Of a DNA stretch of 64,000 bases, positions 22,647 through 33,349 are shown one piece after another. The notes below the pieces were generated by a model. That model ran no database searches. It had not been told where the DNA came from and saw nothing but the letters and a program-made list of their open reading frames with translations. The first letter of the stretch is position 1; the number at the start of each line of letters is the position of its first letter. The DNA is from Piliocolobus tephrosceles (Eukaryota; Chordata; Mammalia; Primates; Cercopithecidae), in the NCBI RefSeq assembly GCF_002776525.5, contig NC_045438.1, positions 151,287,777 through 151,351,776 on the forward strand, in the 5' to 3' direction. The translations under genes were made by a program, and so were the position numbers.

Positions 22647-23111
22647 TAGAAACATTTTTAATAAATCTGAGAGGCAGCATTGGCATAGCTGAGCGTGGGG
22701 TGAGATAACAGGGAAATGAGGAGTTAGAGGGTGTAAACGAAGGAAGCAGCAGGATGAAATTAAGTTGGATGTGAGTTCATCTGATTCTCCTGGAAGGAAT
22801 GTGGTCCTTCCTTAGACAGCTCCTTTACCTCCATTCTGGCTTGGCCCTCTTCAGACCTCTCAGATCTACACTCTGTACATTCTGGAAGATGTGAAGAATA
22901 GTTCACATGACAGATAACTATTCTAAGAGACTTTAAAAACAATAATTTGATTATACATTCTAGTGGGATATATCTTAAGGACAAATATAATGGGAAGAAA
23001 TTTAAAATGGTTATAGTATTCATATCATGGGCGAGTGCTGGCATTCCTTCTCCAAGACGTCTGTGGGTGTATGGCAGGATAAAGTAAATGAATAACAGTA
23101 TGCTATTCTAA
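22647..23111. other. no recognised feature
   Basis: Apparently unique sequence. Its last four bases, CTAA, form the target duplication of the adjoining LTR. Confidence 0.5.
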
Positions 23112-23880
23112 TGTAATTGTCCAGTGGGTTCCTCCTGCCTGCTGCACGGACAAAATCAATCCACTGAGACCGTGGCATTGCAGCAAAGAGTTTAACTGAC
23201 TTGAGGCCAGCCACGAGGGAGACAGAGTTATTACTCAAATCAATCTCCTTGAAGGTTGGGAGGTTAGAATTTGTCAAGGATAGTTTGGTGGGACAGGGGA
23301 TGGATGCTGCTGATTGGTTGGGGATGCCATCTTAGGGGTGTGGAGGATGGTCCTCCTGTGCTGAGTCTGCCTCTAGATGGGGGCCACAGGACCCCACAGT
23401 AGAGTCATGAATCACAAGTCCAGGTGGGATTAGTTGGTTGCCAGAATGCAAATGTCTAAAATACATCTCAAAAGACCAATCTTAAGTTCTCCAATAGTGA
23501 TGTTATCTATAGGGAGCAACTAGGGAAGTCACAAATCTTGTGATCTCTGACCACATGACTCCTGAGTCCTGAGCACTAAGGGATTATAGAAACTGTGCCT
23601 ATATTTTAGCAGAATTCAGGCCCCTCCCATGATCCTAATCTTGTGACCTTTCATGAGTCTTACAAAAATAGTTTTCAGTCTCTGAGCAAGGTAGGGGTTA
23701 GTTTTAGGAAGGGACTATTAGCATCCTTGCTTTCAAATTGAAAAGTATAAACTAAATTTTTCCCCAAATTAACTTGGCCTACTCCCAGGAATGACCAACG
23801 ACAGTTTGGAGATTAGAAGCAAGATGGAGTCAACCATGTCAGATTTCTCTTGCTGCTTTGATTTTGCAAAGGTGTTTTCA
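23112..23880 (-). mobile_element. solo ERV1-class LTR
   Basis: A complete antisense LTR of 769 bp bounded by TG...CA (TGTAATTGTCC at the left edge, GTGTTTTCA at the right) and flanked by an exact 4-bp duplication CTAA (23108-23111 and 23881-23884), as expected for class I retroviruses. Its reverse complement is collinear over its whole length with 26316-27090. No internal retroviral region adjoins it. The subfamily name was not assigned. Confidence 0.85.
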
Positions 23881-23884
23881 CTAA

Positions 23885-24342
23885 TCGTATTATTCTGTCA
23901 TTGACAGTCAGTTTTACTGGTATGGGAGAAAGGACATATTTAAGATAGAAAAGTTTAAGTAAACCCTTCACTTCTGAATTTGAATTGGAAGTATCAGTAT
24001 GTTCTCATGACATTTTATTTTTAAAGAAAACAGTTTTCTAGTTCTGTCTGTGAAAATACTGAGAAAATAATAATCAAGCTCATAGCAGTAAATATCCCCG
24101 CCAGCTAGACTGTGATAGTGCAATTTCATTTCCCACTAAAAGGAAACAGTTACTTGAAGAAATGACTGATTCCAGGTCTGAGTCAGGAACTGTACTGGAA
24201 GAGCCTAAATGTCTCTCTGGATCAGAGAGCAAAGATGAAATGAAGAGATCAAAGATTACCAAGTCATGTTAAAAGAACCCCAGGAAAAAACTTGAAGAAG
24301 CTTCCTTTGGCTAAAGTTTAGACAATTTTAACATTATTAAGA
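23885..24342. other. no recognised feature
   Basis: Unassigned, AT-rich; no supported gene. Confidence 0.5.
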
Positions 24343-24639
24343 GGCTGGTCACAGTGGCTCACGCCTGTAATCCCAGCACCTTGGGAGGCCCAGGTGGGTG
24401 GATCACCTGAGATCAGGAGTTCAAGACCAGACTGGCCAACATGGCAAAACCCCATCTCTACTAAAAATACAAAAATTAGCGGGGCGTGGTGGCATGCATC
24501 TGTAATCCCAGCTACTCAGGAGGCTGAGGCAGGAGAATCACATGAACCCAGGCGGCGGAGGTTGCAGTGAGCTGAGATTGCACCACTGCACTCTGGCCTA
24601 GGTGACAGAGCAAGACATCATCTCAAAAAAAAAAAAAAA
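24343..24639 (+). mobile_element. AluS
   Basis: A complete Alu (GGCTGGTCACAGTGGCTC) with an A14 tail ending in a (TA)n tract at 24640-24670. Confidence 0.93.
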
Positions 24640-24672
24640 TGTATATATTTTATATATATATATATATATTAA
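24640..24672. repeat. (TA)n microsatellite at Alu tail
   Basis: GTATATATTTTATATATATA and further TA repeats follow the Alu poly(A), a common site of microsatellite birth. Confidence 0.9.
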
Positions 24673-24900
24673 GGATAATAACTGCAATGGATTGAAACAC
24701 ATAAAATATGTTAAAATCCGCAAGTTCATAATAATACAGAAAAAAGTCAACTTGGACTATTGTCCATTGGTCTCCCTTGGAGAATGCTAGTGAACCAGCT
24801 TATTAATGTAAAAACCAATAAACAAAGAAAATAATCAAGAATTTATCTGATGGTCCTATATGAGCTGTACCACTGGGTAACTAAATGGTAGTTGAGGGGA

Positions 24901-25250
24901 ATTCTATAGACCAAATGTTTGTGTTCCCCCAAAATTCTTATGTTGAAATCCTAACCCCCAGTGAAATGGCTCTTCCTAGGAGATTTGGTCTGGAAGGGGG
25001 TCATGAGTGGGATTAGCATCCTTATAAAAGAAGCTGTAGAGAGCTCATTCACCCACCCCTGCCATGTGAGGACTCACTGAGATGAAAGCCATCTACAAGC
25101 CAGAAAGTGGGCCCTCATCAGTCACTGAATCGCTGGCACCTTGATCTATGAATTTCCAGCCTCCAGAACTGTAAGAAATAAATTTCTGTTGTTGATAAGC
25201 CACCCGATCGGTGGTATCTTTGTTGTAATAGCCCAAGCTGACTAAGACAG
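24901..25250 (+). mobile_element. MaLR LTR (MLT1/MST-like)
   Basis: Block order AATGTTTGTGTTCCCCCAAA, TTCTTATGTTGAAATCCTAA, CCATGTGAGGACTCACTGAG, TTTCCAGCCTCCAGAACTGT, AAATAAATTTCTGTTGTTG and the end CTGACTAAGACAG. It belongs to the same group as 13689-14049. Confidence 0.88.
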
Positions 25251-25544
25251 ACAAATTTCTCCTTATAGAATTATTCCGGTTAATAAATGGAAATAATTGA
25301 TTCAATATCATCACTTTGCATCTCTTAATGTATTAAAGGGTCTGTGTATTTATCATCAGTGTCTACCAACATCACACAAAGAGAAACAACTTGATGTTAT
25401 ATTCTTCTGATGAAGCACATATCACCACTTATGAAGTCCTCTTGAAATAATTCATCCTCTTTGTGATCAAGCCCCTAGATCTAACCTATCCTTCACAGGA
25501 AATTACAAAAAAAAAAAAAAAAGTAACGTTAAAACGCCATGGAG

Positions 25545-25865
25545 AGCTGGACGCGGTGGCTCATGCCTGTAATCCCAGCACTTTGGGAGGCCAAGGAGGG
25601 TGGATCGCCTGAGGTCAGGAGATCAAGAACATCCTGGCCAATATGGTGAAACTTTGTCTCTACTAAAAATACAAAAATTAGCCAGATGTGGTGGCACATG
25701 CCTGTAATTCCAGCTACTTGAGAGGCTGAGGCAGGAGAATCACTTGAACCCAGGAGGCGGAGGTTGCAGTGGGCAGAGATCGCGCCACTGCACTCCAGCC
25801 TGGGCGACAAGAGTGAAACTCTGTCTCAAAAACAAACAAACAAAAAACAAAAACAAACAAACAAA
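25545..25865 (+). mobile_element. AluS
   Basis: A complete Alu with an (AAAC)n-rich tail. AAAACGCCATGG before and AAAACACCATGG after form a target duplication with one mismatch. Confidence 0.94.
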
Positions 25866-25894
25866 AAACACCATGGGGATATAATGAGAACATC

Positions 25895-26255
25895 GAAACC
25901 GGGAAACTCTGTATGGTACATCACTCTGTTTCTTCATCAACAACAACAAAAGTGCAGTGAAATAAATGATGAAAGAGGATCCTATAGATTATAAGAGACT
26001 TAGAGACATCATAACCAATAGGCATTGGTGAGCCTTATTTGGAACCTGATTCAAATAAACAATGTGTAAAAATGAAAATGCACACATTAATGCATTATGA
26101 AATAATTAGAAGTAGGAACACATACTACATGATGATGTTGTGGAATTCAATTTTGAGAAATGTTATAATAATGGTTATTTTTAAGAGTATTGTTAAGAGA
26201 TACATACTAAAAATTTTGTGAATAAAATTATAAAGGAAGAATCATCCTAGAAATA
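25895..26255 (+). mobile_element. L1M 3' UTR
   Basis: GGATCCTATAGATTATAAGA, GAGCCTTATTTGGAACCTGA, TTCAAATAAACAATGTG and GTTAAGAGATACATACTAAA follow the 3' UTR of old L1M elements. Confidence 0.72.
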
Positions 26256-26315
26256 AAGAAATCATCACAAATATGAAAGAGGTATCATTTATTTCAGCAA
26301 AAGTTTGTTCCCTCC

Positions 26316-27090
26316 TGAAACTACTTTTGCAAAAATTATAACAGTGAGAAAAATGTAACCTAACTGACTCCATCTTGCATCTAGCCTAACAGGCTGGCTC
26401 TCTTTGCTTATTCCTGGGCATAGGCCAAACTAACCATGGGAGGAATTTAGTTTATAGTTTAACTTTGAAACAAGGAGGATAATAGTCCCTTCCTAATACT
26501 GACTCTCTCCTTGTTTAGGGACTGAAACTGCCTTTGTAAGACTAATGAAAGCCCATGAGATTAGGATTGATACAGGCCTAATTTCTGCTAAGATCTATGC
26601 ATAGTTTAATGATAACTAGTCATTGTTTACTGTTCAGGAGTCTTGTAAGGGTGGTCACAAGATTCATAACTTCCCTAATTGACCCTATAGATAACATTGC
26701 TCTTGTAGAACCTAAGATTGGTCTTTTCAGACTTTTGCATTCTGGTGACTGACTGGCTCTACCTGGACTCATGACTCATGACTCATGACTCAACTACTAG
26801 TCCTATGGCCTCTGCCCAGAGGCTGACTCTGCACAAGGACTGTTTTCCACACTCTATGATTGCATCCCCAAGCAATCAGCACTCACCATGCCCTAGCCTC
26901 CTGCCTACCAAACTATCCTTGTAAAACACTAGCCTCCAAGATTTCAAGGAGGGTGATTTGACTAATTACTCCCATCTTCTACTTGGTTAGCCTTGCAATA
27001 ATTAAACTCTTTCTCTCCAGCAATGTCCGTGTCTCAGTGAATTGGTTTTGTCTGTGCAGTGGACAAGATGAACCCACCAGGCGACTGTAA
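26316..27090 (+). mobile_element. solo ERV1-class LTR with triple AP-1 motif
   Basis: A sense LTR of about 775 bp, collinear with the antisense copy at 23112-23880: TGAAACTACTTTTGCAAAA at the left edge, GACTCCATCTTGCATCTAGC, AACCTAAGATTGGTCTTTTC, and TGTCTCAGTGAATTGGTTTT near the right edge. The right edge (GCGACTGTAA) is degenerate and no convincing 4-bp duplication could be matched. No retroviral coding sequence follows. Confidence 0.82.
26772..26792 (+). promoter_or_regulatory. three tandem TGACTCA (AP-1/TRE) sites
   Basis: TGACTCA occurs at 26772-26778, 26779-26785 and 26786-26792 without spacers. TGACTCA is the consensus recognised by Fos/Jun family dimers. The sister LTR at 23112-23880 has at the same place only a diverged single version (GATTCATGACTC in sense). 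Regulatory activity is inference. Confidence 0.75.
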
Positions 27091-27269
27091 TCCCCATCCC
27101 CACCACCACCCCACCCAGAAGCCAGAGTTTACTCTATTGATTCACAGATGAACAAGCTGAGCCTACTTAGGTGGATGAAGCTTCAACTACAAAAGCTGGG
27201 AGAAGGCTGGGTAGGGAATTGTCCCATGTTGTTTTAGTCATCACTTTGTGCTCACATCATGCCCTGGAT
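27091..27269. other. C-rich short stretch, unassigned
   Basis: TCCCCATCCCCACCACCACC directly follows the LTR; otherwise nothing is recognised. Confidence 0.5.
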
Positions 27270-27648
27270 GAGTTGGCTTGGTCAGCAATAACAAAATACC
27301 CACAGGTTGCATGACTTAGCCAATAGAAACTAATTTCCTCACTATTGTGGGGGCTGAGAAGTCCAAGATCAAGGTGCCAGCAGACTCAGTCTCTTTTGAG
27401 GGCTCTTTTTGCTGGCTTGCAGACGGCTAACTTCTTGTGGGGCTGTCACATGGCAGAGGGGAGACAGAGAGACAGATCTTTTTCTTCCTCTTTTTATAAG
27501 GCCACAGTACTACCAAATTACAGACCCACCCCGATGACATCAGTTAACCTGAATTATCTCCTAAAAACCCTATCTCCAAAAATAGTCACATTGAGGGTTA
27601 AGGCTTCAACATATGGATTTTGGAGAAACGCAATTCAGTCCACAGCAG
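27270..27648 (-). mobile_element. MaLR LTR (MLT1-like)
   Basis: Antisense: AGCAATAACAAAATACCCAC, AGTCCAAGATCAAGGTGCCA, CTATCTCCAAAAATAGTCAC, GGCTTCAACATATGGATTTT and CAATTCAGTCCACAGCA, the reverse order of MLT1 blocks. Confidence 0.88.
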
Positions 27649-28590
27649 CCCCCATGCAGGACACTCCGGCTCAGTGCTGGGTCCAAGCCAGATCTCTGTG
27701 TCGATAGCCAAGTACCTGAGAGGTTCCAGCTACATGAATATTTGCTGGGCTTCATGACAGCCCATATGGCTTTGCACTGTCTGCCAGAGCTTGGCTGAAT
27801 TAATTAGATCAAATCAAAGAAGAGAGCCTGATAGGATATTGCGTTTTGCTAGTCCTTTCCATCACAAGACCAAATACTGAGTGCAATTAATCAGTCACAT
27901 GACAGAAATGGGGAAGGTTGTTTTTGTGTGTGTGTCATTTAGTTTAGTTTAATTTTGTAAAAGCTTTTCCTATGAGGGCAGTGCACAAGCATTTAACTCA
28001 CCTGCTTTTAAAAGTAACAAAAATAAACATGGAAACAAATCTAATGAAAGAGCAGATTCTAGCAGGAATGCTTCAACATCAAGAGCGGTTGAAAGGCAGG
28101 GAGGGGAGGAAAGGGTCAAGAAAGACAAAAGGAATAAAGAGAAAAGGAACAATAACAAAAGAGGAGGCACAGGGCCAGCCTGGAAGAAGAGGGAGGGAAT
28201 TGCATGAGGAAGGAGATCCAGAGAGCTCCCTGGAGAAAGAGCAGACACACATGATTCAAGAATAGAACCAACAATCCAGGGAGGCAGGCTGGGAGAGAAT
28301 GGCTCCAGAGCCACTGAGAAGGGTGTTTCTTAAAATAAGCAACTCTTGTTTCTCTCCAAGAGCATAAAAGATAAAATCATCTTTCCTAATTGTTAGATTG
28401 GTTAAATATTGTTCTCACTTAGTTTTTCCTTGGCCCCAAATAATCAGGTAGTCTATTTTAAGTAGAAAAGCTACACGTCCTAAGTGAATGAATTAGTTTT
28501 GGACTTTTGGAACCATGTCAACCCAAATAGAGAACAAAATCAAATAAAGGACCCAAATGCCTTTATCCCTGCAGAGCGAGCATTTTGATT
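27649..28590. other. no recognised gene; purine-rich stretch
   Basis: Bases 28080-28230 are strongly purine-rich on the plus strand, which gives open frames on both strands by composition. No family was recognised. Confidence 0.5.
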
Positions 28591-28599
28591 TGTGAGGCA

Positions 28600-29100
28600 G
28601 ATGTGCTAGTTGCCCATCCCCATGCCCACTTCCCAACTATTCTTTCTGCTTGTTTGCTAATGGAGCTGTGGTTTTGATTGAACAAAAATGTGCCTCACCA
28701 CAGAAGGAATAAATTACTATGGGCTTCACCAGTTTGGCCAATCCTGCTCTCCATTGGCAGTGACTGGACTAGGGGTGGGCAGTGAGTGGTAAGGGGAAAC
28801 CTGCTCATAGACTGATAGGAAAGATTTTCTTACTAATAACAGAGTTCCTTCCTGCTCCGGATGCTGTTGTGTGAGAGTGTGCTGCGGCACCCAGATTGTG
28901 ACCAGGAGTGGCAGTTCCGGAGAACCCCAGAGATGCTTTCCTTGTGTCCTGGTGCTGCTGAACCACAGAACACATTCTGAAACTCCCTACCTCAAGACAT
29001 CTTATAATGAGGGACAATGAGACGTCTTACAGCTCAAATCTCCACTGGCCTGGTATTCTGTTACTTGCAACTAAACACACTTAACTGAGCACATTAAGTA
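28600..29100. mobile_element. possible old LTR/MER remnant
   Basis: TTCCTGCTCCGGATGCTGTT and GTATTCTGTTACTTGCAACT resemble the interior and end of an old mammalian repeat. The closing block of 54100-54300 looks related. Assignment is weak. Confidence 0.3.
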
Positions 29101-29840
29101 CAAACAGAGCTAAAGGATGTTACTAGGATTAGGTTCAACTATGATGTACCAAAATCCCAAAACAGCAGTGTGTCAAAGGAGATAGAAGTTTGTTTCTCTC
29201 TCATATGAGAGTCTGGAAGCAAATCCAGTTGATATAGTCATCAAATGCTCATTCTAGTTTGTTAATCGGCAGCCCGTGGCCTCTTTTTCCAAGGTCACCT
29301 GTAGTCTATGTTTGTTGCTCCAGTTTTAGCCGCCATCTTTTTTTTGTTTTCATTCATCAAGAAGGAGCAAAAGGAAGAAGGGGCACAGAAGTGGCTTATG
29401 TCCACATGTCCAAGAAATAAAGGTCTTCAGGGATCAGACCCAGATATCTGGTGTATCTACAGGTTTCTGCATAAGCTATTGAAGGAGGTTCTCCCCACTT
29501 CTGAGGCACCCATGGTATGTCCTTTTGGGAGTACTGACCAGAAGCAGTGTCTGCCTGGCAGGGCTGGTGCCAGGTTGGTAGGTGGTGGGAACCGCAGTAG
29601 GAAGCTAAGTCCCCTCATTTTTCATACAAGCAGGATCAGTAGAGTGGGGATGGGAATAAGTGCTGGTGAAATACCCTAGGATGGAGGCTTGAGGTGGGAA
29701 AGGGGAGCAGGAGGCCCCAGAGGGAAGCGACTGCAGAATCACTATTGTCAACGTGGCTTCTTTTTGCCTCCAGGTCAGCATGAACTGGGAAATAGAGGCC
29801 ATGCAACTTTGTGGTCTGAGTTATGATTGATAAAGACCAA
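29101..29840. other. no recognised feature
   Basis: Unassigned; ends with the target duplication of the following Alu. Confidence 0.5.
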
Positions 29841-30121
29841 GCCAGGCGTGGTCGCTCATGCCTGTAATCCCAGCACTTTGGGAGCCTGAAGTGGGTGGAT
29901 CACTTGAGGTCAGGAGTTCAAGACCAGCCTGGCCAAGATGGCAAAACCCTTCTCTACTAAAAATACAAAAATTAGCCTGGTGGTGTGCACCTGTAATCCC
30001 CGCCACTGGGGAGGCTGAGGCACAAGAATCATTTGAACCCAGAAGGCAGAGGTTTCAGTGAGCTAATATCACGCCACTGCACTCCAGCCTGGACAACAGA
30101 GTGAGACCCTGTCTCAAAAAA
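29841..30121 (+). mobile_element. AluS
   Basis: GCCAGGCGTGGTCGCTCATG to GAGACCCTGTCTCAAAAAA, with TGATTGATAAAGACC before and TGAATGAGAAAGACG after as an imperfect target duplication. The first base of the consensus is missing and the second arm start is shortened. Confidence 0.92.
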
Positions 30122-31044
30122 TGAATGAGAAAGACGAAGGCATGAGGACAGGAACACAAAGAGGTAGTGAAAGACATGAGCACTGTCAACTTTCCAGCTC
30201 CTCTGAGCTCACCCTATTTCCAAAATTAACCCCAGTTCTTAGAGGGGTCCTGACAAGGGCATGGCTGAGGCTGAGATGGTTTCCCTTGTCACTAGAAGAT
30301 AGTTGAGGAAGCAGAGGCCTAGGGCCAAACTCTCTGGCCTGTTACAGTTCAACTCCCTGAGCAGATGAGACATAGCAGACAAAAACAGAGCCCGGTTTGA
30401 AACTGGCCCTTTGGTTTCATAGTTCTTTGGTGAAGTTACCTAACCTCACTCCACTTCGGAGGAGCACCTCTCTGTGGTAGGACGGGGGTTTCTTTTGCTC
30501 TCCCATTTCTTCTCCCCTCTCCTTGACCGTCTTCAATCTAGGTGCTAAATGGGTACACAGGAAGACAGGGAAAAGACCAAGGCTTTGTTTGGATAACTGA
30601 CTGACGTTTTGCTGTGAACGGTGGTTATGTTAGCAAGAGGAGGTTTTTTTCCTGTAGATGCTCCATGCTGGGGATGCTTCTTCCTGGACCCAATAAAGGC
30701 CTGGCAAGGCCTTCCCAGGACATACAGAACTGACACTCTGTAGTTCTGTATGTCCTGAGGATATACTGAGGATCTCACGATGCCCCTCCTCTCTGTAAGG
30801 GGAAACTAACTCCCACGGGGGAAGAACATAGGGCAGAAAGGGCCAGAAGGATCCTGAGTGAGGGGGCCAGAGGATGAGACCAGAAAGAGAGGGATCACTC
30901 AGATGCATCTGAGCCAACAAGCTGAAAGGTTCTCAGTAGGGAAAAGAAATGTTTTGCATCATCTTCTTGCCATCTTTTTTCTTTTTTGGTAGTGGACTAT
31001 TCTTGTACATTCTTGCATATGTTTGTGAATTTAACGAAGGGTTT
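30122..31044. other. no recognised feature
   Basis: Apparently unique, comparatively GC-richer sequence. Overlapping minus-strand frames of 77 and 96 codons lie at 30545-30920, but neither shows splice sites or a recognised family. Confidence 0.5.
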
Positions 31045-31140
31045 GCATATCTCAGAGGGAATTAAATGATCTAATGTATTCAAAGTACTAAGCACAGTGC
31101 CTGGCACATGGTGAGCAACCAACAAGTGTCAGTTACTGTA
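31045..31140 (+). mobile_element. MIR 3' part
   Basis: GGGAATTAAATGATCTAATG, AAGTACTAAGCACAGTGCCT and GGCACATGGTGAGCAACCAA follow the tRNA-unrelated 3' half of MIR. Confidence 0.75.
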
Positions 31141-31143
31141 TTT

Positions 31144-31313
31144 CTTTCTGTTTTTGGGGGGGAGGAGGGCAGACTCTCTCCCTGTCACCCAAGCTGGAGT
31201 GCAGTAGCACGATCTCGATTCACTGCAGCTTCCGCCTCCTGGGTTCAAGCGATTCTTGTGCCTCAGCCTCCTGAGTAGCTGGAATTACAAGCACGTGCCA
31301 CCATGCCTAGCTA
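31144..31313 (-). mobile_element. Alu, 5'-truncated
   Basis: Antisense right arm ending at CCATGCCTAGCTA, flanked by an exact 13-bp target duplication AGTTACTGTATTT (31131-31143 and 31314-31326). The truncation therefore dates from insertion. Its T-rich head contains a G run. Confidence 0.93.
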
Positions 31314-31326
31314 AGTTACTGTATTT

Positions 31327-31472
31327 GGAGTGGAAGAGATCATGGTTCTCATCTCAATTCTGTGAACTGCATGGCATCAATGCTCATCTGGGCCTTTATT
31401 TCCTTACCTGTATACTGAGGACTTTGAGTGAAGGGATCTCTAAGGTCTGTTTTAGCTCTCCTGGCTTTGTGG
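31327..31472 (+). mobile_element. MIR-family fragment
   Basis: GGGCCTTTATTTCCTTACCT, GTATACTGAGGACTTTGAGT and GGATCTCTAAGGTCTGTTTT match a MIR variant with the 'gatctctaaggtcccttcc' ending. Confidence 0.65.
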
Positions 31473-31796
31473 GATTGGGACGCAGGGCTAGGAAGATGGC
31501 AGGGGAATATATACAGCCAAGATGAGGAACGTATTTTTGACATGATCTTGCCTGATGGAAATCAGTGGGGTGGGTGGGTAGCAGGAGCTCTTGGGGTAAC
31601 TGAGTTCTTGCTCTGAAGTCCCTCTAAAGGCGCCCAAATCCTAACCTGGACAATCCTAGGGTGAATGTTTCTTCTTGTTCAGAAGGCAAGCTGTGTCTAG
31701 TCCTCAAATATTCCCCCCATATAGGACATTCTACCAACTGAGGATTTGTTTTTAAGGATCCTCTTTAAAAATGGAAATGTGTTGGAGAAATGGAGG
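31473..31796. other. no recognised feature
   Basis: Unassigned. Confidence 0.5.
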
Positions 31797-31821
31797 TATT
31801 ATTTATTTATTTATTTATTTT
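31797..31821. repeat. (TTTA)n
   Basis: ATTATTTATTTATTTATTTA tetranucleotide tract next to an Alu break. Confidence 0.95.
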
Positions 31822-32006
31822 GCCTTGGCCACCGGAGTAGCTAGGTTTACAGGCACGCACCACTAAGCCCAGCTAATTTTTGTATTTTTAGTAGAGACAG
31901 GGCTTCACCATATTGGCCAGGATGGTCTCGATCTCCTGACCTCACGATCCGCCTATCTCGGCCTCCCAAGGTGCTGGGATTACAGGCATGAGCCACCCCT
32001 CCGGCC
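31822..32006 (-). mobile_element. Alu, 3'-truncated
   Basis: Antisense: starts in the right arm (CACCGGAGTAGCTAGG) and runs through the complete left arm to CCACCCCTCCGGCC. The T-rich head and part of the right arm are missing. Confidence 0.9.
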
Positions 32007-32310
32007 TTTTTTTTTTTTTTTTTGAGATGGAGTTTCGCTCTTGTTGCCCAGGCTGGGGTGCAGTGACACAATCTCAGCTCACTGCAGCCTCTGCCTCCCA
32101 GGTTCAAGCAATGCTCCTGCCTCAGCCTCCCGAATAGCTGGGATTATAGGCACATGCCACCATGCCTGGCTAATTTTGTAATTTTGTATTTTTAGTAGAG
32201 CCGGGGTTTCTCCACGTTGGTCAGACTGGTCTTCAACTCCCGACCTCAGGTGATCCGCCCGCCTTGGCCTCCCAGAGGAGGGATTACAGTCATGAGCCAC
32301 CACACCCAAT
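32007..32310 (-). mobile_element. AluS
   Basis: A complete antisense Alu with T16 head, GAGATGGAGTTTCGCTCTTG, ending CCACCACACCCAA. It abuts the preceding Alu without spacer. Confidence 0.92.
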
Positions 32311-32333
32311 CGATATCATCTTTTCTAATAAGA

Positions 32334-32640
32334 ACTGGGAGCAGTGGCTTACGCCTATAATCCCAGCACTTTGAAAGGCCGTGGTGGGTGGATCACCAGG
32401 TCAGAAGTTTGAGATCAGCCTGGCTAACATGGCAAAAACTTGTTTCTACTAAAAATACAAAAATTAGCCGGGCTTGGTGGTGGGCGCCTGTAGCCCCAGC
32501 TACTCAGGAGGCTGTGGCAGGAGAATCACTTGAACCCGGGAGGCAGAGCTTGCAGTGAGCTGAGATCGCGCTACTGGACTTCAGCCTGGGCGACAGAGCA
32601 AGACTCTGTCTCAAAACACACACACACAGCAACAACAAAA
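32334..32640 (+). mobile_element. AluS/Y with (CA)n tail
   Basis: A sense Alu (CTGGGAGCAGTGGCTTACGC) ending CTCAAAACACACACACACAG. Only about 24 bp separate it from the antisense Alu before it, forming a close inverted pair. Confidence 0.92.
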
Positions 32641-33349
32641 AAGTGGTTCAAACAAACAGATTTTCCTTGGAGCTTCAACTGATGCGACTCCCATTTAGAA
32701 AATGGGTGCTTTGATATTAGGATGGGAAAGTGGAGGGCAAAGATGAGAGGTGCTGGGGCGAGAGAAGGTGTGTGGGAGGAAGTAGGTCTGCCAGGAGCAC
32801 ATGGTTCTGGGTGCAGAAGGGAAGCCTAAGGGGCCTCCAGCCTATGTTGGTGCCTTGTGGCTATGTAGTAGATGCGTATCATTTTATGTGGCCTTAGAAT
32901 CCATTTAAAATCCAGGTTTAGCTTTCTCATGCCAGAGGCAGGGCTCAGTCACCCTTGACACAGTTTCCGGCTCTACACCACACCCAAAGGCTCAAGCCAG
33001 TGGCCAAAGATAAGAACATAGAGACATTCCTCTTGCTTTGCAGACAGGGCTCCTTGCCTGCCTTCTGTTTCTTTAAAGGACCATTCAGGCATTTGCCCTC
33101 TAACTTAAGGTGACCCACATCCTATTCCCCAGTATGTAGTCAGTTGCTACTCCTCTTCTCTCTGCCTGCCTGTGTGTGTCCTCTGACTTCTGTGTGTGTG
33201 TTTGTGGCCTCCAGGTATGCTGTGTACCACCCAGGGTCTGTAAGTACTAAACACGCTTAAACTTTCAGGTTGTGGTTGTATCACTGAAGGGGTACCTGAG
33301 AATAGTAGTTACCAGCTAAGTTGATAAACTGAAAAAGTTTCATTCAAAA
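32641..33349. other. no recognised feature; GT-rich patch
   Basis: A TG-rich patch at about 33170-33205 (CTGTGTGTGTGTTTGTGG). Otherwise unassigned. Confidence 0.5.

Noticed and set aside
24640..24672. TA-rich tract as a regulatory TATA element
   Set aside because: It is the mutated tail of an Alu, with no promoter context.
23112..27090. A provirus between the two ERV1 LTRs
   Set aside because: The LTRs are in opposite orientation, and the DNA between is a MaLR LTR, Alus, L1M and unassigned sequence, not retroviral genes.
27972..28265. 97-codon charged open frame
   Set aside because: Purine-rich low-complexity composition opens frames on both strands here; no domain is recognisable.
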